A stretch of 64,000 bases of DNA from Geosiphon pyriformis. Its lineage: Eukaryota; Glomeromycota; Glomeromycetes; Archaeosporales; Geosiphonaceae. The stretch spans positions 314,257 through 378,256 of the forward strand of contig JAAOMT010000617.1 of NCBI GenBank assembly GCA_016748015.1, written 5' to 3'. Below the pieces are notes generated by a model. It was given only the letters and a program-made list of their open reading frames with translations. It was not told the origin of the DNA and made no database searches. This document shows, one piece after another, positions 37,567-49,262 of the stretch. A program made the position numbers and the translations under genes. Position 1 is the stretch's first letter. Every line of letters begins with the position of its first letter.

Positions 37567-38170
37567 CTAACCATCAGATGTGGTGAGAAACCTATTGTGG
37601 TTAAATGCTGACATTGGACAACTCCTCCAGTACCCAAGCAGAACCAAGAAGAAGAACAATCAGATGAATCAGATAATAATAAGAGCAATGATAAAAAAGA
37701 TCAAGAAGAACTAGAAAAAACTGCTGAACTCGCTTATACCATCTTCACCAGCAATGGCAAGCCACTGGACAATGTTAAAGCTAACAAAGAAAGAATCATG
37801 ATAAATGGCAAGCTGATCTGCTGGCCCTATTATAATATTCTCAGAAGAACTTTTGACAGAAAATCTAGCAAAAAAGCAAAATACAGTTATTAGTGGCATG
37901 GCCTTTGTGCATGATACTGATGTAATAAACCTTTGTATTTACCAAGTAATAAATGCAAATTCTGTCTAATCTACTACAAAGATTGGGAACCAATTAGCTT
38001 GATATTTCAAGAAGAACTTAAAGAAATACAAAAGTTTTTTGAGAATGAACCACCTGAAATCCAATCACTAGTTGTAAAACAAAGAAAACCTTTTCCTAAA
38101 AAAAGAAAAATGGACATTGAAAATCTGTTGGCTAGAAATAGCCCAGTTATCTTAAAAAAAGGTGATGCCC
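37567..38170 (+). pseudogene. Pol linker with Cys-containing segment, Gypsy element 2
   Basis: Between protease and RT lies an acidic stretch (about 37640-37720), then LICWPYYNILRRTFD (37815) and a CKFCLIYYKDWEP segment (37960-37995). This may be a simpler counterpart of the Cys-rich insert of element 1. No dUTPase motif was found. It contains stops and frame changes near 37608 and 37917. Confidence 0.5.
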
Positions 38171-39485
38171 CTGGATGAATCCATGTGATACAACACACTA
38201 TCACCACCAAAGAAACTTGCCCCATCCATTTGAAGCCTTATCAATCCAATTGACACAATGATGAGTTTATCAAGAAAAAAATAAACTGGATGAAAGATCT
38301 TGGATTTATACAAAAAACCAAGAGTGAATGGGTTTCCCAGTTGTAGTGGTATCCAAGAAAGGTGGAACCCTATGCTTCTGTGTTAACTACCACCAATTAA
38401 ATGTCATCACTATAAGAGACATGTATTCACTTTCCAAAATTAATACAATGCTAGATAAATTCAATGGTGCTGTTTTCTTCTCAACTATTGATTTAACTGC
38501 TGGATTCTGGCAACTAGAAATGGATCCAGAAAGCAGAAAGAAAACTGCTTTTATAACCAAGTATGGCACCTATGAATTCACAGTCATGCCTTTTGGTCTC
38601 ACCAATACTCCTCCCACCTTTCAATGCCTAATGGATAAAGTGTTTGAATCAGTAAAAAAAAACTTTGTTCTGGTTTACTTGGATGACATAATAGTATATT
38701 CAAAAACCTGGGATGAACACCTTGAACATTTACAGAAGGTTTTTAACCTGCTCAGAAATGCTGGCCTTAAGATCAACCCAATCAAATCTTTCTTTAGATG
38801 CCAATCCACCCAATTTCTTGGTCATCTTGTTACAAAAGATGGAATTTTTCCTGACCCAGCTAAAGTTCAAAAAGTTCAAAACATTAGACAACCAATGAAT
38901 GTTCCTGAACTATGCTCTTTTCTTGGTTTGGCCTTTTACTATCACAAATTTATCAAAGATTTTTCCAAAATTGCCTTTTCTCTTAATCAACTATTCAAGA
39001 AAAATGTCAATTATCACTGAGACACTCATCAACAAAAAACTTTTGAATTTTTAAAGGAAAAACTTGTTATTGAACCAATTCTCAAACAACCTGATTTGAA
39101 CCAACTTTTTATCCTCCACACTGATACATCTGGCTATAAACTTGGTGCTGTTTTTTTACAGAAAGATGAAAATAACAGAGAACATGCCATAGCATATGCC
39201 AGTAGATCCCTCATACCAGCAGAAAAGAGCTATTTAATTACTAAACAAAAATGTCTAACAGTAGTTTGGGCTATCAACTACTGGGATCAATATCTTCTTG
39301 GTGCAAAATTCTTAGTGGTAACAAATCATCAAGCCTTGGTTTGGCTGCACAAGAAAAAAAAGCTGGAACACAAAAAAATAACTTGTTGGATACTTTACTT
39401 GGATGAATTCAACTATGATATTCAATATCACAAAAGAGCAAATCATCAAAATGCCGACACTTTATCTAGACTTACCATTCAGTAA
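38171..39485 (+). pseudogene. Reverse transcriptase and RNase H, Gypsy element 2
   Basis: 38328-39020 is a long uninterrupted RT block: VNYHQLNVITI, FSTIDLTAGFWQLEM (about 38485), PFGLTNTPPTFQ (about 38590) and catalytic YLDD at 38676-38687, then FLGHLVTKDGIFPDPAKV. A single TGA at 39018 replaces a Trp codon. RNase H follows (39096-39485) with HTDTSGYKLGAVFLQ, QALVWLH and ANHQNADTLSRL. The start of RT (38171-38327) has TGA stops and a frameshift. This is the least damaged RT in the window. Confidence 0.93.
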
Positions 39486-39539
39486 CAGTACAACCTCTCA
39501 AACCAAACCAACTTAATTATTAGTAACTTCTTTATAAAC

Positions 39540-40800
39540 AAACATGATAATGGACTTGGACAACTACTCTGTCTTAATGAAATTTTTGGGTAAAGAACAA
39601 TATCCACCTGAATACACTTGACAGCAAAGAGAACATTTGTGCAAACAATCAAATTTTTATTTGATCTGTTAGAACCAATTATACAAAAAAAACAGAAAAG
39701 ATCTTGACTGCCCCCAAAGAGTCATCAGATTTGAAAAAAGAAAAATTGTAATATACAACATGTACACTGATCCCTTAGCTGGACACTTTGGAAAAACAAA
39801 AACAATTCAGAAAACTTTAGCTCACTATTATTGGCCTACCTTGGAAAAAGACATTGCTGAATACATCAAAACCCGTGACATCTACCAAAGAAAAGGCAAA
39901 TCCAATCGCAAAAAAAATATCTATCCAATCTCTGTTGGTCAATCATTTGACAGAATTGGTATAGATATTATTGAATCTTTAACAATTACTCCTAATGGCA
40001 ACAAATATATTATCACAGCTACCAACTATCTTACAAAGTGAGTAGAAGCAAGAGCCACCCCAGACCAAACAGCAGTCTCAATAGCTAATTTTATTTATAA
40101 AAATATTATCTGCCATCATGACTGCTCCAAAGAACTTTTATCTAATAGAGAAAAAGCTTTTCTCAGTACACTGGTTGAAAAACTTTGTAGAAAAATGGGA
40201 ATATATCATAAACTTTCCTCCTCTTATTACTCCCAAACAAATGGTCTAGTAGAACATTTCAATAGAACATTATGTGAAACCCTAACCAAAACCAGTAAAG
40301 AAACAAACTTATGGGACAAAGTACTGCTTTTAGCTTTGTTTGCTTATAGAACTGTGAATCATGACATAACAAGTTATGAACCTTTTTATCTGCTCTATGA
40401 ATGCATGGCAACACTACTAATAGAAATTGATATTGAAACAATACTCTTTGAAGAGATCACAATAGGGAATTACAAAGACATTTTGCAAAAAAGACTTAAT
40501 ACTATTCTTGACTCCTTGGTAAAAGCACGAATAATTGCTTTTGAAAAGATAAAACAGTTTCAAGAAAAGCTTAAAAAAAAGAAAACCTATAAAACACTTT
40601 CTTTAAGTGTTGGTGACTTGATATTGGAATATTGTTCAGACAGAGACAATGTCTATGGTGATAAATTTTCTAGCTGATAAAAAGAACTCTTTATAGTCAA
40701 CAAAGTTTTGAACAATGGTTCTTATATTCTTCAAGATCAATCTGAAACAATCTTCAATGATTGTCCTGTTCATTGAAGTCACATAAAATTAAACAGTAGT
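39540..40800 (+). pseudogene. Integrase, Gypsy element 2
   Basis: The HHCC region (GHFGKTKTIQKTLAHYYWP near 39780) has lost its two cysteines (RDIYQRK). The core has GIDIIESL (about 39958; first Asp kept), LLSNREKAF near 40135 (second Asp changed to Asn) and YYSQTNGLVEHFNRT near 40225 (Glu kept). TGA at 40039 replaces a Trp. The C-terminal part includes SVGDLILEY near 40605, and the reading ends near 40790. Confidence 0.9.
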
Positions 40801-41426
40801 TACATAACTAAGTGTTTAGCTCTTCTAAATATTATTTTTGTTCTTTTTGTGTAGATGCCAAGTCTTGGTAGTATTTGTGGAATTGCTCTGGGTTACTTAT
40901 AATATTAAAAAATATATTTGAATTTGGGATAAGAATGGTTTTAACTGGTTCTTGTAAGTTATTTTTAATTGTCAATATTTTATTAAACGAAATGTTTTCA
41001 ACTTTAGCACTTATTATTCACCAAATTTTGTTTTTATTGTGTAAGTAACCATTCAAGCATGAGAGTGTTTAGTTCTATGCAGTAATAAAAAAAGTTCCTC
41101 GGCTTATCCAATTGCTAATAAAAATCATGTATTGACATGATGTATTGCACATTTTTCTTTGACCAGAAATGTTATTCTACATTTTTTTATCAAGTAATGT
41201 TATTTCACAAATAAGACATAATTTATTGTTCCACTTTTTTTGTTGTTTTGGGTAGCCAAAACATTTTTAATGACATGGCTTGTAGTAATAGTGATGGTAC
41301 ACAATTCAAAAAATACCATAAATGACCTAATTGGCTGCCTGTTGTGGTAATACCAACTCAAATGATCAACAAAAATCAAGTATAAATAAATGCACCATTT
41401 CCAAAACAGAGGTATCTTTAATCGAC
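40801..41426 (+). other. Long non-coding spacer in Gypsy element 2
   Basis: About 0.6 kb between integrase and the third ORF with no open frame. It could carry a promoter or splice acceptor for the third ORF; I see no definite signal. Confidence 0.4.
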
Positions 41427-42083
41427 ATGAACAATTATTTTCTGAATCAAAACATTTAAAACACCTTCTATACTCTTCATGAGTATTGGATCAAAAACTA
41501 TTCAAATACTACTCTGACCATTGGAAAACAAACCACCATAACTGATAATAGTGGAACACATATTGTTATTAGACCAAAAAAAACCACTACCAAAAAAGAA
41601 AGAATTGGTAGTAAAATAGATAAATATCTATTGGAAAGTATAACAGCAGTTATACTCCCACCTTGCAACACAATTGGAAAAACACTTCAAGAAATCTTAT
41701 CCATAGACAAAAACTTGTCATATGGAAGGCAATTAGAACTTTATGGTCACCTTGGTGAAATTATAGAGGATATAAAACTCATGAAGAAAACAACTTCAGA
41801 GATACAGACAAAAATTTTGGGCATTATATAGTTAAATGTCTTAAGAGTTTTAACTATTGCTAAAAGAGCCAAAACTCTAATACAAAAATTTGGTCTCCTG
41901 AATACAAAACTCATTTCACTTCAAGTGTTATATATCTTATTAACAAAAGACTTCAACAAACTAGTTAGCTTTGAGTTAGATAAAACTCTTTCAATAGATT
42001 ACATCATAAATAGCTTAATTTTATCAGAGCTCAATTTCTTTGGAGAGAATGATGTTATAGTTGAAACTTATACTTCTTATTAA
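41427..42083 (+). pseudogene. Third ORF of Gypsy element 2 (unknown function)
   Basis: ATG at 41427 (MNNYFLNQN) starts a 219-codon frame that runs through the PPT (GEND) and 31 bases into the 3' LTR, ending at TAA 42081-42083. In-frame TAA (41457) and TAG (41829) fit former Gln codons. A middle part is Lys/Arg-rich (KKTTTKKERIGSKIDKYLLE), followed by a helical segment (YGRQLELYGHLGEIIEDIKL). No signal peptide or known domain was found. Its position and its run-on into the LTR parallel the third ORF of element 1, although sequence likeness is weak. Confidence 0.55.
42042..42049 (+). other. Polypurine tract, Gypsy element 2
   Basis: ggagagaa lies three bases before the 3' LTR start. Confidence 0.65.
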
Positions 42084-42781
42084 TTATCACATGTATTAGC
42101 CACTCTATTTTTAGTAAGTAATCATTGACTTGATCAATGACCTAACTGTTGACCTGATCATTGACTTGATCATTGATCTGATTAATGACTTAATCATTGA
42201 TCTGATTATTAACCTGATTATTGACTTAGTTATTAACTTGATCATTGACCATTTTTGATAGCTATATAAGTGATGAATCTCTTAATTGTAGAAAAACATG
42301 AAGAAATCAAGAAAATCAAATAAATAAAATAACAACTTTCATCTCAATCTTTCTCTTATCGCTAATTTCTCTTTCCATACTTTCAAGTATCTGAACATCT
42401 TAAAGATAAAAAATTACTTGTTAGTTATTCTTTACACTTTTCCTGAAACGTGTAATTACAACATTTGGAGATTATTGAATAAAATATAACTAAAGAGCAC
42501 ATCTAATACTTGATATTGAATTCTAAGAGTACTGACATAAAGCATAGAATTATACCAAATATGATCATTTGTTAACAGTACAGACTATCCCTCTACCTTC
42601 AGATTCCCCAGTTATTTTTGAAAAGTATAGCAACTGAGATATTTTATGAGACTGATCTCACACATTGAATCCATACTTATTCAATTCGCTCTTTGAAGTT
42701 GAATTCTTTTTAATTATTCCTATCACCCTATAATCCTGTTTTCTCTTGCTATCCGTTAACTTGTTACTCCAATCCATAACA
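42053..42781 (+). repeat. 3' LTR of Gypsy element 2
   Basis: 729 bp from tgttatagttg to ccataaca. It is longer than the 5' LTR by 74 bp, which is exactly eight extra 12-bp repeat units (96 bp) minus the 22-bp segment found only in the 5' LTR. Confidence 0.92.
42121..42250 (+). repeat. 12-bp minisatellite in 3' LTR
   Basis: About 10.8 copies of a 12-bp unit (consensus atcattgacytg). The matching place in the 5' LTR (34634-34667) has 2.8 copies. Confidence 0.9.
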
Positions 42782-42785
42782 ATAC

Positions 42786-44240
42786 TATTTTAAATTTTAA
42801 TAATATATTCTAAAAACTTTTGAAAATTAAACAGATATTTTAACAAATTAAAAATTATTTTGTTAAATTATTAAATATTTTATTAAGTTTTAATATTATA
42901 TTTACTTATAATTATGTATTATACAAATTAATTATTAATTAATAAAAAATACACATTAAAAATTAAAAATTAATTTATTAAAGTTAAAAACACTATTAAA
43001 AAAATAATTAAACACCAGAATAAATCTGCCAAAAAAAGCAAAAATATTAAACATAAAATTATTAAAAGCAATATTTTTACTAAATTTCTGTTTTTTATAC
43101 AAAAACTTTATTATAAAATCTTTAAATATACAAAATTTTTAAATATATTATGTATATATAATAATATTAAATAACAAAAACTTATTCAAAAAAATATTTG
43201 TAGCAACAATTAAAACAAAAAAATTTTAACACTATTTTTTACTATTAAAACCAATTAACAAACAAAACAAATTTAGCAGTATTAAAAAACTTAAAATACA
43301 CAATAGCATATTATTACAAACTAGCAAGTTTCAGCTTAATATTTACAATTCTACTAAAAACACTTAAAACTTTTTAATTTTATCAAAAAAACATTTAAGA
43401 AAATATTACACAAAATTATAAGAGTAAAAAAAAAATAAAACCAAATCATAAAAATTTTTACAATTTTGAAAGTAGTAAAAAAGAAAAAGTAACAATCATA
43501 ATTTAAACAAAAAAACTTGAAATGTAAATTTTATACAAAAGCTTAATATTGTTTTTAATAACCAATTTTAAATTAAAAAAAATATGTAAAAATTAAAATA
43601 CAGTTTTAACATAAGTCAATTTAATTTTAATAATTTTATCAAACATTAGAGTAAAGATTATTTACTCAAAAAATCTTTAAAAACTATTAAATATTTTTTA
43701 AATATTACTAAACCAGCAGTATTTTTAAAAGACAGAAAAGAAAAAAGTGTTTTGGTTTTATTTAATCAGCCCAATTTTAATAAATTAATTAGATAAAGTT
43801 ATATATAAAGACATAACTTGTTTTGTTTTTAAAATTGGTAATAATTAGTTGAATATATAATAAATTAAGCAATATAACTATATGTTAATCAAGACCAGTT
43901 TTGGCAGGTGTATTACTGCTATTATTATTTAAATAAAATAGAGATTATTGTTTAAAGTATAAAAATATTGCAATTTACCAATTTTTTTTTTTTTATACAA
44001 TTTGTATTAAACAAATAAAACACACTATATATAAAAATTATATTATATTAAAAAACAAATGTTTATAAATTTAAATAATTGAAAATCAAGTAAAAAATAC
44101 CAATTTAAAAAATCTATATAAACTTAATATCTTAGACTTGAATAAGATTAAAAGATAAAAAAGCAAAAATTCTTTTTAACATTGAATTTTGATATTTTGA
44201 TATTTTATACTTATTTTTACAAATGATTTTGTTCTTTTTT
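42786..44240. other. AT desert
   Basis: AT-rich sequence that would adjoin the LINE 5' flank before Gypsy element 2 inserted. No identifiable gene. Confidence 0.5.
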
Positions 44241-44626
44241 TTGGGTGTATACTTAATTCACTTAAATGTGATTAAAATATATACACTTTTTTTGGATCAA
44301 ATGTTGGCTTGAATCAAACAAGAAATTTTCCGGTGTGTATTCTCGGAAAAAACCAAAATAATATCGAATGTTAACGTAGATATATCAATGAATAATAATG
44401 TACACTGTATTGTGCATGGGATAGCGAAAATTCTCATATTGATTTGGAAAGTTTTGCTACTCAAAATTCTGTTTCCTTTGATAACTAAGCTAATGCAACT
44501 ATAATGGTTAGATGAATGTGTCAACAAACAAAAATGCTAAAAATTAAATTATGACGTGAAATTATATACGGTGAAATTTGATATTAAAAAATTTGGTAAT
44601 GTTCTGGATGGAATATTAGATTAAGA

Positions 44627-44632
44627 TTTATT
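44627..44632 (-). terminator. Possible polyadenylation signal of 7TM gene
   Basis: AATAAA on the minus strand, three bases after the stop codon. It is close to the stop, so a later signal may also be used. Confidence 0.4.
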
Positions 44633-44635
44633 CAT

Positions 44636-46398
44636 TTAATATTTTGCCTGCTTCTGTTGTCCAGCTGGTTCCTCGAAGTAACTGTCCCATGACCTTATCG
44701 GATTCCAACTATGTTCCCCGAATGACATACGCGGATTGAACTCAATCCTTGGTAACCGACTTTTGACGTGATGTGAGTTTTGAGTCAGGGTCGATTGCGA
44801 CCATCGTGTAAAGACTTTATTTGATTCTTTGTACAGAAGCCTCTCATTCATTAAGTATGCTAGGGCGTTACCTATTCCCCCAAAGTTTATGCCTAGAGAT
44901 TGGGCAAAAGGGAAAAAAGAAAGAGATTAGCTAAATATTGTAGTTCATGAGAAAATAAAAGATGAGTAAAATTAATATAATATTACCGCCTATAATAAAT
45001 ACATAAGTCCATGTCCCGATTATCTAACAGAAACATAATAGTTTTATTTAATAAAAACAAAGTTTAATAGTTTCGAAAATTCAATTTAGAATTTCCTATG
45101 TACCTTTAAAAGGCCGGCTACCACATAGGTAAATACAGGTATCTAGGGAAATATATGGTAAATTATTGTTCAAATTCTTGCGGATATACAATCTTTGTCG
45201 GCACTTACCCATTGAAGCAAAAATACGAATACATAACTAAGAATTTTTCTGGTCACTCGATCGTCATATGTTTTGCCATGTACTGATACACTAGCCTCTT
45301 TCAATTCTGCTCGATTTTTTGCCAGTATAACAAGAATGTACAGGAAGCAGAATAAAGTGGTACCAAAGTTTGTTCCCATTAAGAAAAGTGACGTTATCGC
45401 TGAAAGGAGGGTTGTGTTTATTGTTGAGCACCTTTTATAAAAAAGTGTTGATGAGGATTTTCGAATCAAATCAAGAGAACATTGCAAAAATAGTGGGGTT
45501 TTTTTATTTACCAGTAATTATTGAGCCTGCCGTATCCACCATCAATTTTCGTCATTAAAGTGATCAAGTCTAAAACTATAATAATCGCAAACATTTTCCA
45601 ATCATATCTCCCAAATTCAAACTCTTTTTCACGAGCAACTGTTTAAAAATTTAAATAAGAATTAATTTACTGATTTTCATATTCGAAAATCGGAAAAAAG
45701 AAATGTTTCCTTACCTTTAAGGTAAGTTGTCACAGCAATAATGCCATAAAGGTAGAAATTGGCATTCATTGTTATTTGAAGTGCTCCGGCTAAATATGAA
45801 CAGGCTGGGTCTGGCCAAGGGTGCTCGTGAATATTAGTGTATACCTAAATTTTAAAGTTGATTATTAATTATTTTAGATATTTTACAAAATTGAAGATTG
45901 ATTTCATACCAAATTGAAAAGCAGTAATACAATCATCGAAGCATCTAGAATGACAATGTTAATTGAATTCAAGTATTTTTCACATAATATTAACATAATT
46001 GAAATCAAAATCAACTCCTTTGATTTCTATCTACCTGTACAAGCGGTATAAAATGGTAAGCGATAACACATTGGCAAAGTGTGTAATCCTCGCGCTCGCC
46101 ATTTCTTTATAGTTTGAAACAAAACAAAACTACATCCGATTGCATTCAAAAAGATGAATACAAATGCTGTCCAAAACACGATATAGCCTTCTCTTGTTCT
46201 TTTTCGAGGGATTGAGACTGTTACTTCAGCCTCTGTAGCATTACTATCTATAGTTAAATTTTCTCCACTTGTATAATTGTTTTTTAATATCACAGCTTCA
46301 TCTTCTGAATCAAAGATAGTGTTTTGCGGCATTGCAGAAATAACAAACACGAGGGATAATATTAATAAGAGGAAACCAGTAAATGATCTCATGCTCAT
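44636..46398 (-). CDS. Seven-transmembrane receptor-like protein, 8 exons
   Basis: The spliced model gives 403 residues. Exons (minus): 46398-46035, 45944-45910, 45844-45715, 45638-45512, 45431-45209, 45142-45104, 45023-44987, 44892-44636. All introns are GT-AG, 65-94 bp, and phases match throughout. Residues 1-22 look like a signal peptide (MSMRSFTGFLLLILSLVFVI). The outer N-terminus has possible N-glycosylation sites (NYT 41, NLT 47, NAT 53). Seven hydrophobic segments follow: about 72-95, 122-138, 151-175, 190-206, 222-256, the segment from ILSYVFVFLLQW through exon 6, and IIGTWTYVFIIGG to LAYLMN; a polar cytosolic tail ends in QKQAKY. A conserved-looking W-C-S follows TM4. I recall similar orphan 7TM proteins in Glomeromycotina; the ligand is unknown. 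It could be a G-protein-coupled receptor. No lesion was found. Confidence 0.85.
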
Positions 46399-46500
46399 GA
46401 TGAAAATTAGGTATCTTTTTTTTGGGGGGATAAAATGTAAAACAAATTTTTGCAGCAGCAAACAGCAGCAGAATTAAAGTATTATTGTCATTCACTTCAC

Positions 46501-46511
46501 TTTTATAAAAA
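46501..46511 (-). promoter_or_regulatory. Possible TATA box of 7TM gene
   Basis: ttttataaaaa lies about 105 bases upstream of the chosen start codon. The position is reasonable, but the region is AT-rich, so chance occurrence is likely. Confidence 0.3.
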
Positions 46512-48770
46512 GAATCAACTATTTGTTAAAGAAGCAATGGGAAGGAGGGGAAGAAAAAAAAGAGAAGCTCAAGAAGATTGAAATGGTGGTAAAAAAGATC
46601 CTTTATTTATTTTCCTTGAAAAGTTAATTTATCAACATTTCTAGGATTTTTGAGTGATTTAGTGTTCAATTACAGATAGAAGATCTCTATGAGAGTGTGG
46701 AGATGTGAATATGTGAATATATTGCGGGACAAAAAATTATTTAATCCATCCTTGTCATTTTTTCACCAATTCTCTCTCGCTAACTAGCTTGACTAAATAT
46801 CGAGATAAAGGCAATTTAAATGATTTTGCTTATCAGTTGCCTCTTATCTCGTTATTATTCACTCGGAGATTCCAAATTTTCTATAGATTTTAAAGGTAAA
46901 AATGATGTGTGTTCCCTGACTTGCCAAACAAATCCAGTACAAAGCCTGGTATTTCACCTGTAAAATTACTTTATGATCGTTCACATACATAAGAGATAGA
47001 GATAAAATAGAGAAATCTTCATAATCCAAATCCAGAAAACTTGCTAGTATTGTTTTTATTTGATACCAAGGTTATTTACATCGGAAAATTGAATTTTTAA
47101 AATTTAAACATTACTTTTTCAAATTTAATATTATTGGCTCACGGATCGTCAAATATATCATTCCCGACATCCGAATTGTAAGTTCAACAAAGACGATTAT
47201 GAAAAATGTAGATTGATTATCAATTATAATTTGATTTGATTTGTTGTCTATTTATGATAAAGAAAGGTTCGAAATGTAGCAAGATAAATTTTCCTTTAAA
47301 TTTGCATGCGTTAAAAAATGCCATTAAAACCATTCTTTAAAAACCTCGTTTTTATATTTTAAAAGAAGATAAAGAATTCTGTATTCTCACGCGCTTGAAT
47401 TACTGATTGTTTATATTTGATAATGCGCTCATTTTTTTTATTCATCACAAAGAATATATAGAAAAGGAAACGAGTTTGTCTCATGTAGCAGACATTCAAA
47501 AGGACTAGAAATTAAATTTAGCAAATATTTTGGATAATTTGAAATAATAATTAAAAATTTTTCTATTAAAGGATAAAGTTGAAAAGTTTTCTGACTTCAT
47601 TTGTGTAAAAATTCTGGAACAAGATGTGGGGATTGGTTAAAGGTTTTAATGAGTCCAAATAAACTAAAAATTAAAAAATTGTCCAAAAGTCAAAAGAAAA
47701 TAGTGTAGGCTTTTATTTTTATTACCTTGTATTTGGGATCGGAAATTTTGGGTGATACATTGTGTGTTAAAAAACTGAAAATTTCAGAGGAATTAAAAAT
47801 ATTTTATCAAAAAGGCACGTCAATATTCATGTTCATTATAAAATTTTTTTTTTTGAAGAGAAAACTGGATTATTTTCTTTTAAATACATGTATATATTTT
47901 GTTTAATATTATAAAAAATCGATCATTAAAATGTTTAATTTCTTAAAGCTTTCGTGAACTTTTGATATATATATACGAAGCTTGCTTAGCAACAAGAAAC
48001 ACTTGACCAAAAAAGGTAAAACCTTCATATTTTTTGGTTAGATTTTTCCAAAAAGTACATATGATGTCCTATTCAGGAATTTAGAACTTAAGAAGGTTTA
48101 AAAAAACCTTATTCCAAAATCATTATCTCGGATTTCTTTCAGAGGCAGTTTATCGAATCTCCGGTGTTGAATTTTAATTATTCTGTTACACAAAAATAAT
48201 GCAGCACAGAAACCGCAAAAAATATCAAAAAACACGGAAAGAAACTTATATATCTTTAATCTGTTTGTAATACAAAAATTGTATTGTCACAAATGACAAT
48301 TATCTCTGATAATTAGCTTCATGTTTTAGCAACCTTCATCCCTGACAATTAGCAAAAAAGAATTTGGAAATTTAATCAGGGTTATATAGTCTCAAATATT
48401 ATAAAATAAAAATAGAGTTAAATCAAAACTATTCTTTCAGATAATATTTGACACATTTTTAAAAGTAAAATTCTTTTATTTAAAAAAAAAAAACATCAAG
48501 TTTTTAATAAAATCCTAAAGCTTGTTTGGGCAGCAAGAATTAGAGATAATTTTTTTCATGAAAATTTTTTACATATGAATCCATTTCATAAGTGTAACCA
48601 AAAAACATTTTTTTATTAGTTAAAAAATTTGAATTAGCTCAAGGCTAAAATGAAAAAATTAATCAGTAAAAATAATTATAATCTTGAAAATTGAGTTTGA
48701 ATTCATGATATCTTCTATTAGCTTTGACTTAATGAGAACAATTATTTAACAGAGTGTTATTTCTTTAATT
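46512..48770. other. Intergenic region, host-like composition
   Basis: Less AT-extreme than the deserts and with scattered CpG. No open frame, transposon part or RNA gene was recognised. It may contain regulatory sequence for the 7TM gene. Confidence 0.45.
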
Positions 48771-49262
48771 TTAGTCTACATTCTCCAAAGAACCTTTTTG
48801 TGAGGTAAATAAGCGTCTTATATACCTCCTGGTGCAATCTTTTACTTGTTTATCTTGATAAGCGAAGCGAAAGAACCTTAATGCTTCATGAACATCTTTA
48901 AGAGTACCATGACCGTTTAAACTAGCCTTTGCAAGCTAATAATGGCCAACTGAGTTTCCAAAAATTGTTGAACTATGAAAAGAAGTCAAAAGATTTTAAT
49001 TAATATTATGATTTCTCATTGAGGATTGACATACAGAACAATGAAACAAAATACTACACAATTTAAAATCAAATTTCAGTTAAATAATTTGAAAAAACAT
49101 GTATATATGCCTCTTGAACCAAATAAACGCATCTCGAAAATGATTCCTTTGCCCACGTAATCCCAATATATGATATTGAATACCGACCGCGAGTTGTGCC
49201 GATGAATAATTATATTTAGAGTCTTGTTTTATTTTCGGGAAATAGGAAAATTCTTTATTCAT
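48771..49262 (-). pseudogene. Decayed Sel1-like repeat gene
   Basis: Two minus-strand coding blocks fit Sel1-like tetratricopeptide-type repeats (SLR), which form protein-binding solenoids. The first (49262-about 49100) has SSAQLAVGIQYHILGL and RDAFIWFKR. After an intron-like gap ending tttcatag, the second (about 48972-48771) reads STIFGNSVGHY, then a TAG for Gln, then LAKASLNGHGTLKDVHEAL and RFFRFAYQDKQ, ending at TAA. The alternation A-L..G-x-G-x..D..A..F/W is the SLR pattern. The TAG at about 48939 and the lack of a clear donor indicate decay or a gene fragment. Such repeats often follow kinase domains in these fungi; none is visible here. Confidence 0.6.

Larger units (their letters stand above)
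34544..42781 (+). mobile_element. Gypsy element 2 (Ty3/Gypsy retrotransposon)
   Basis: A complete element with LTRs at 34544-35198 and 42053-42781 and the target-site duplication ATAC (34540-34543, 42782-42785). Order: PBS, gag, -1 frameshift site, protease, Cys-bearing linker, RT, RNase H, integrase, a long spacer, third ORF, PPT. It has no dUTPase. The LTRs differ by roughly a tenth of positions, mostly transitions, so it is not a recent insertion. It sits at the 5' flank of the LINE. Confidence 0.95.

Noticed and set aside
44297-44527. 76-codon minus-strand frame downstream of the 7TM gene
   Set aside because: Mixed composition but no start context, splice signals or family; probably 3' flanking sequence.
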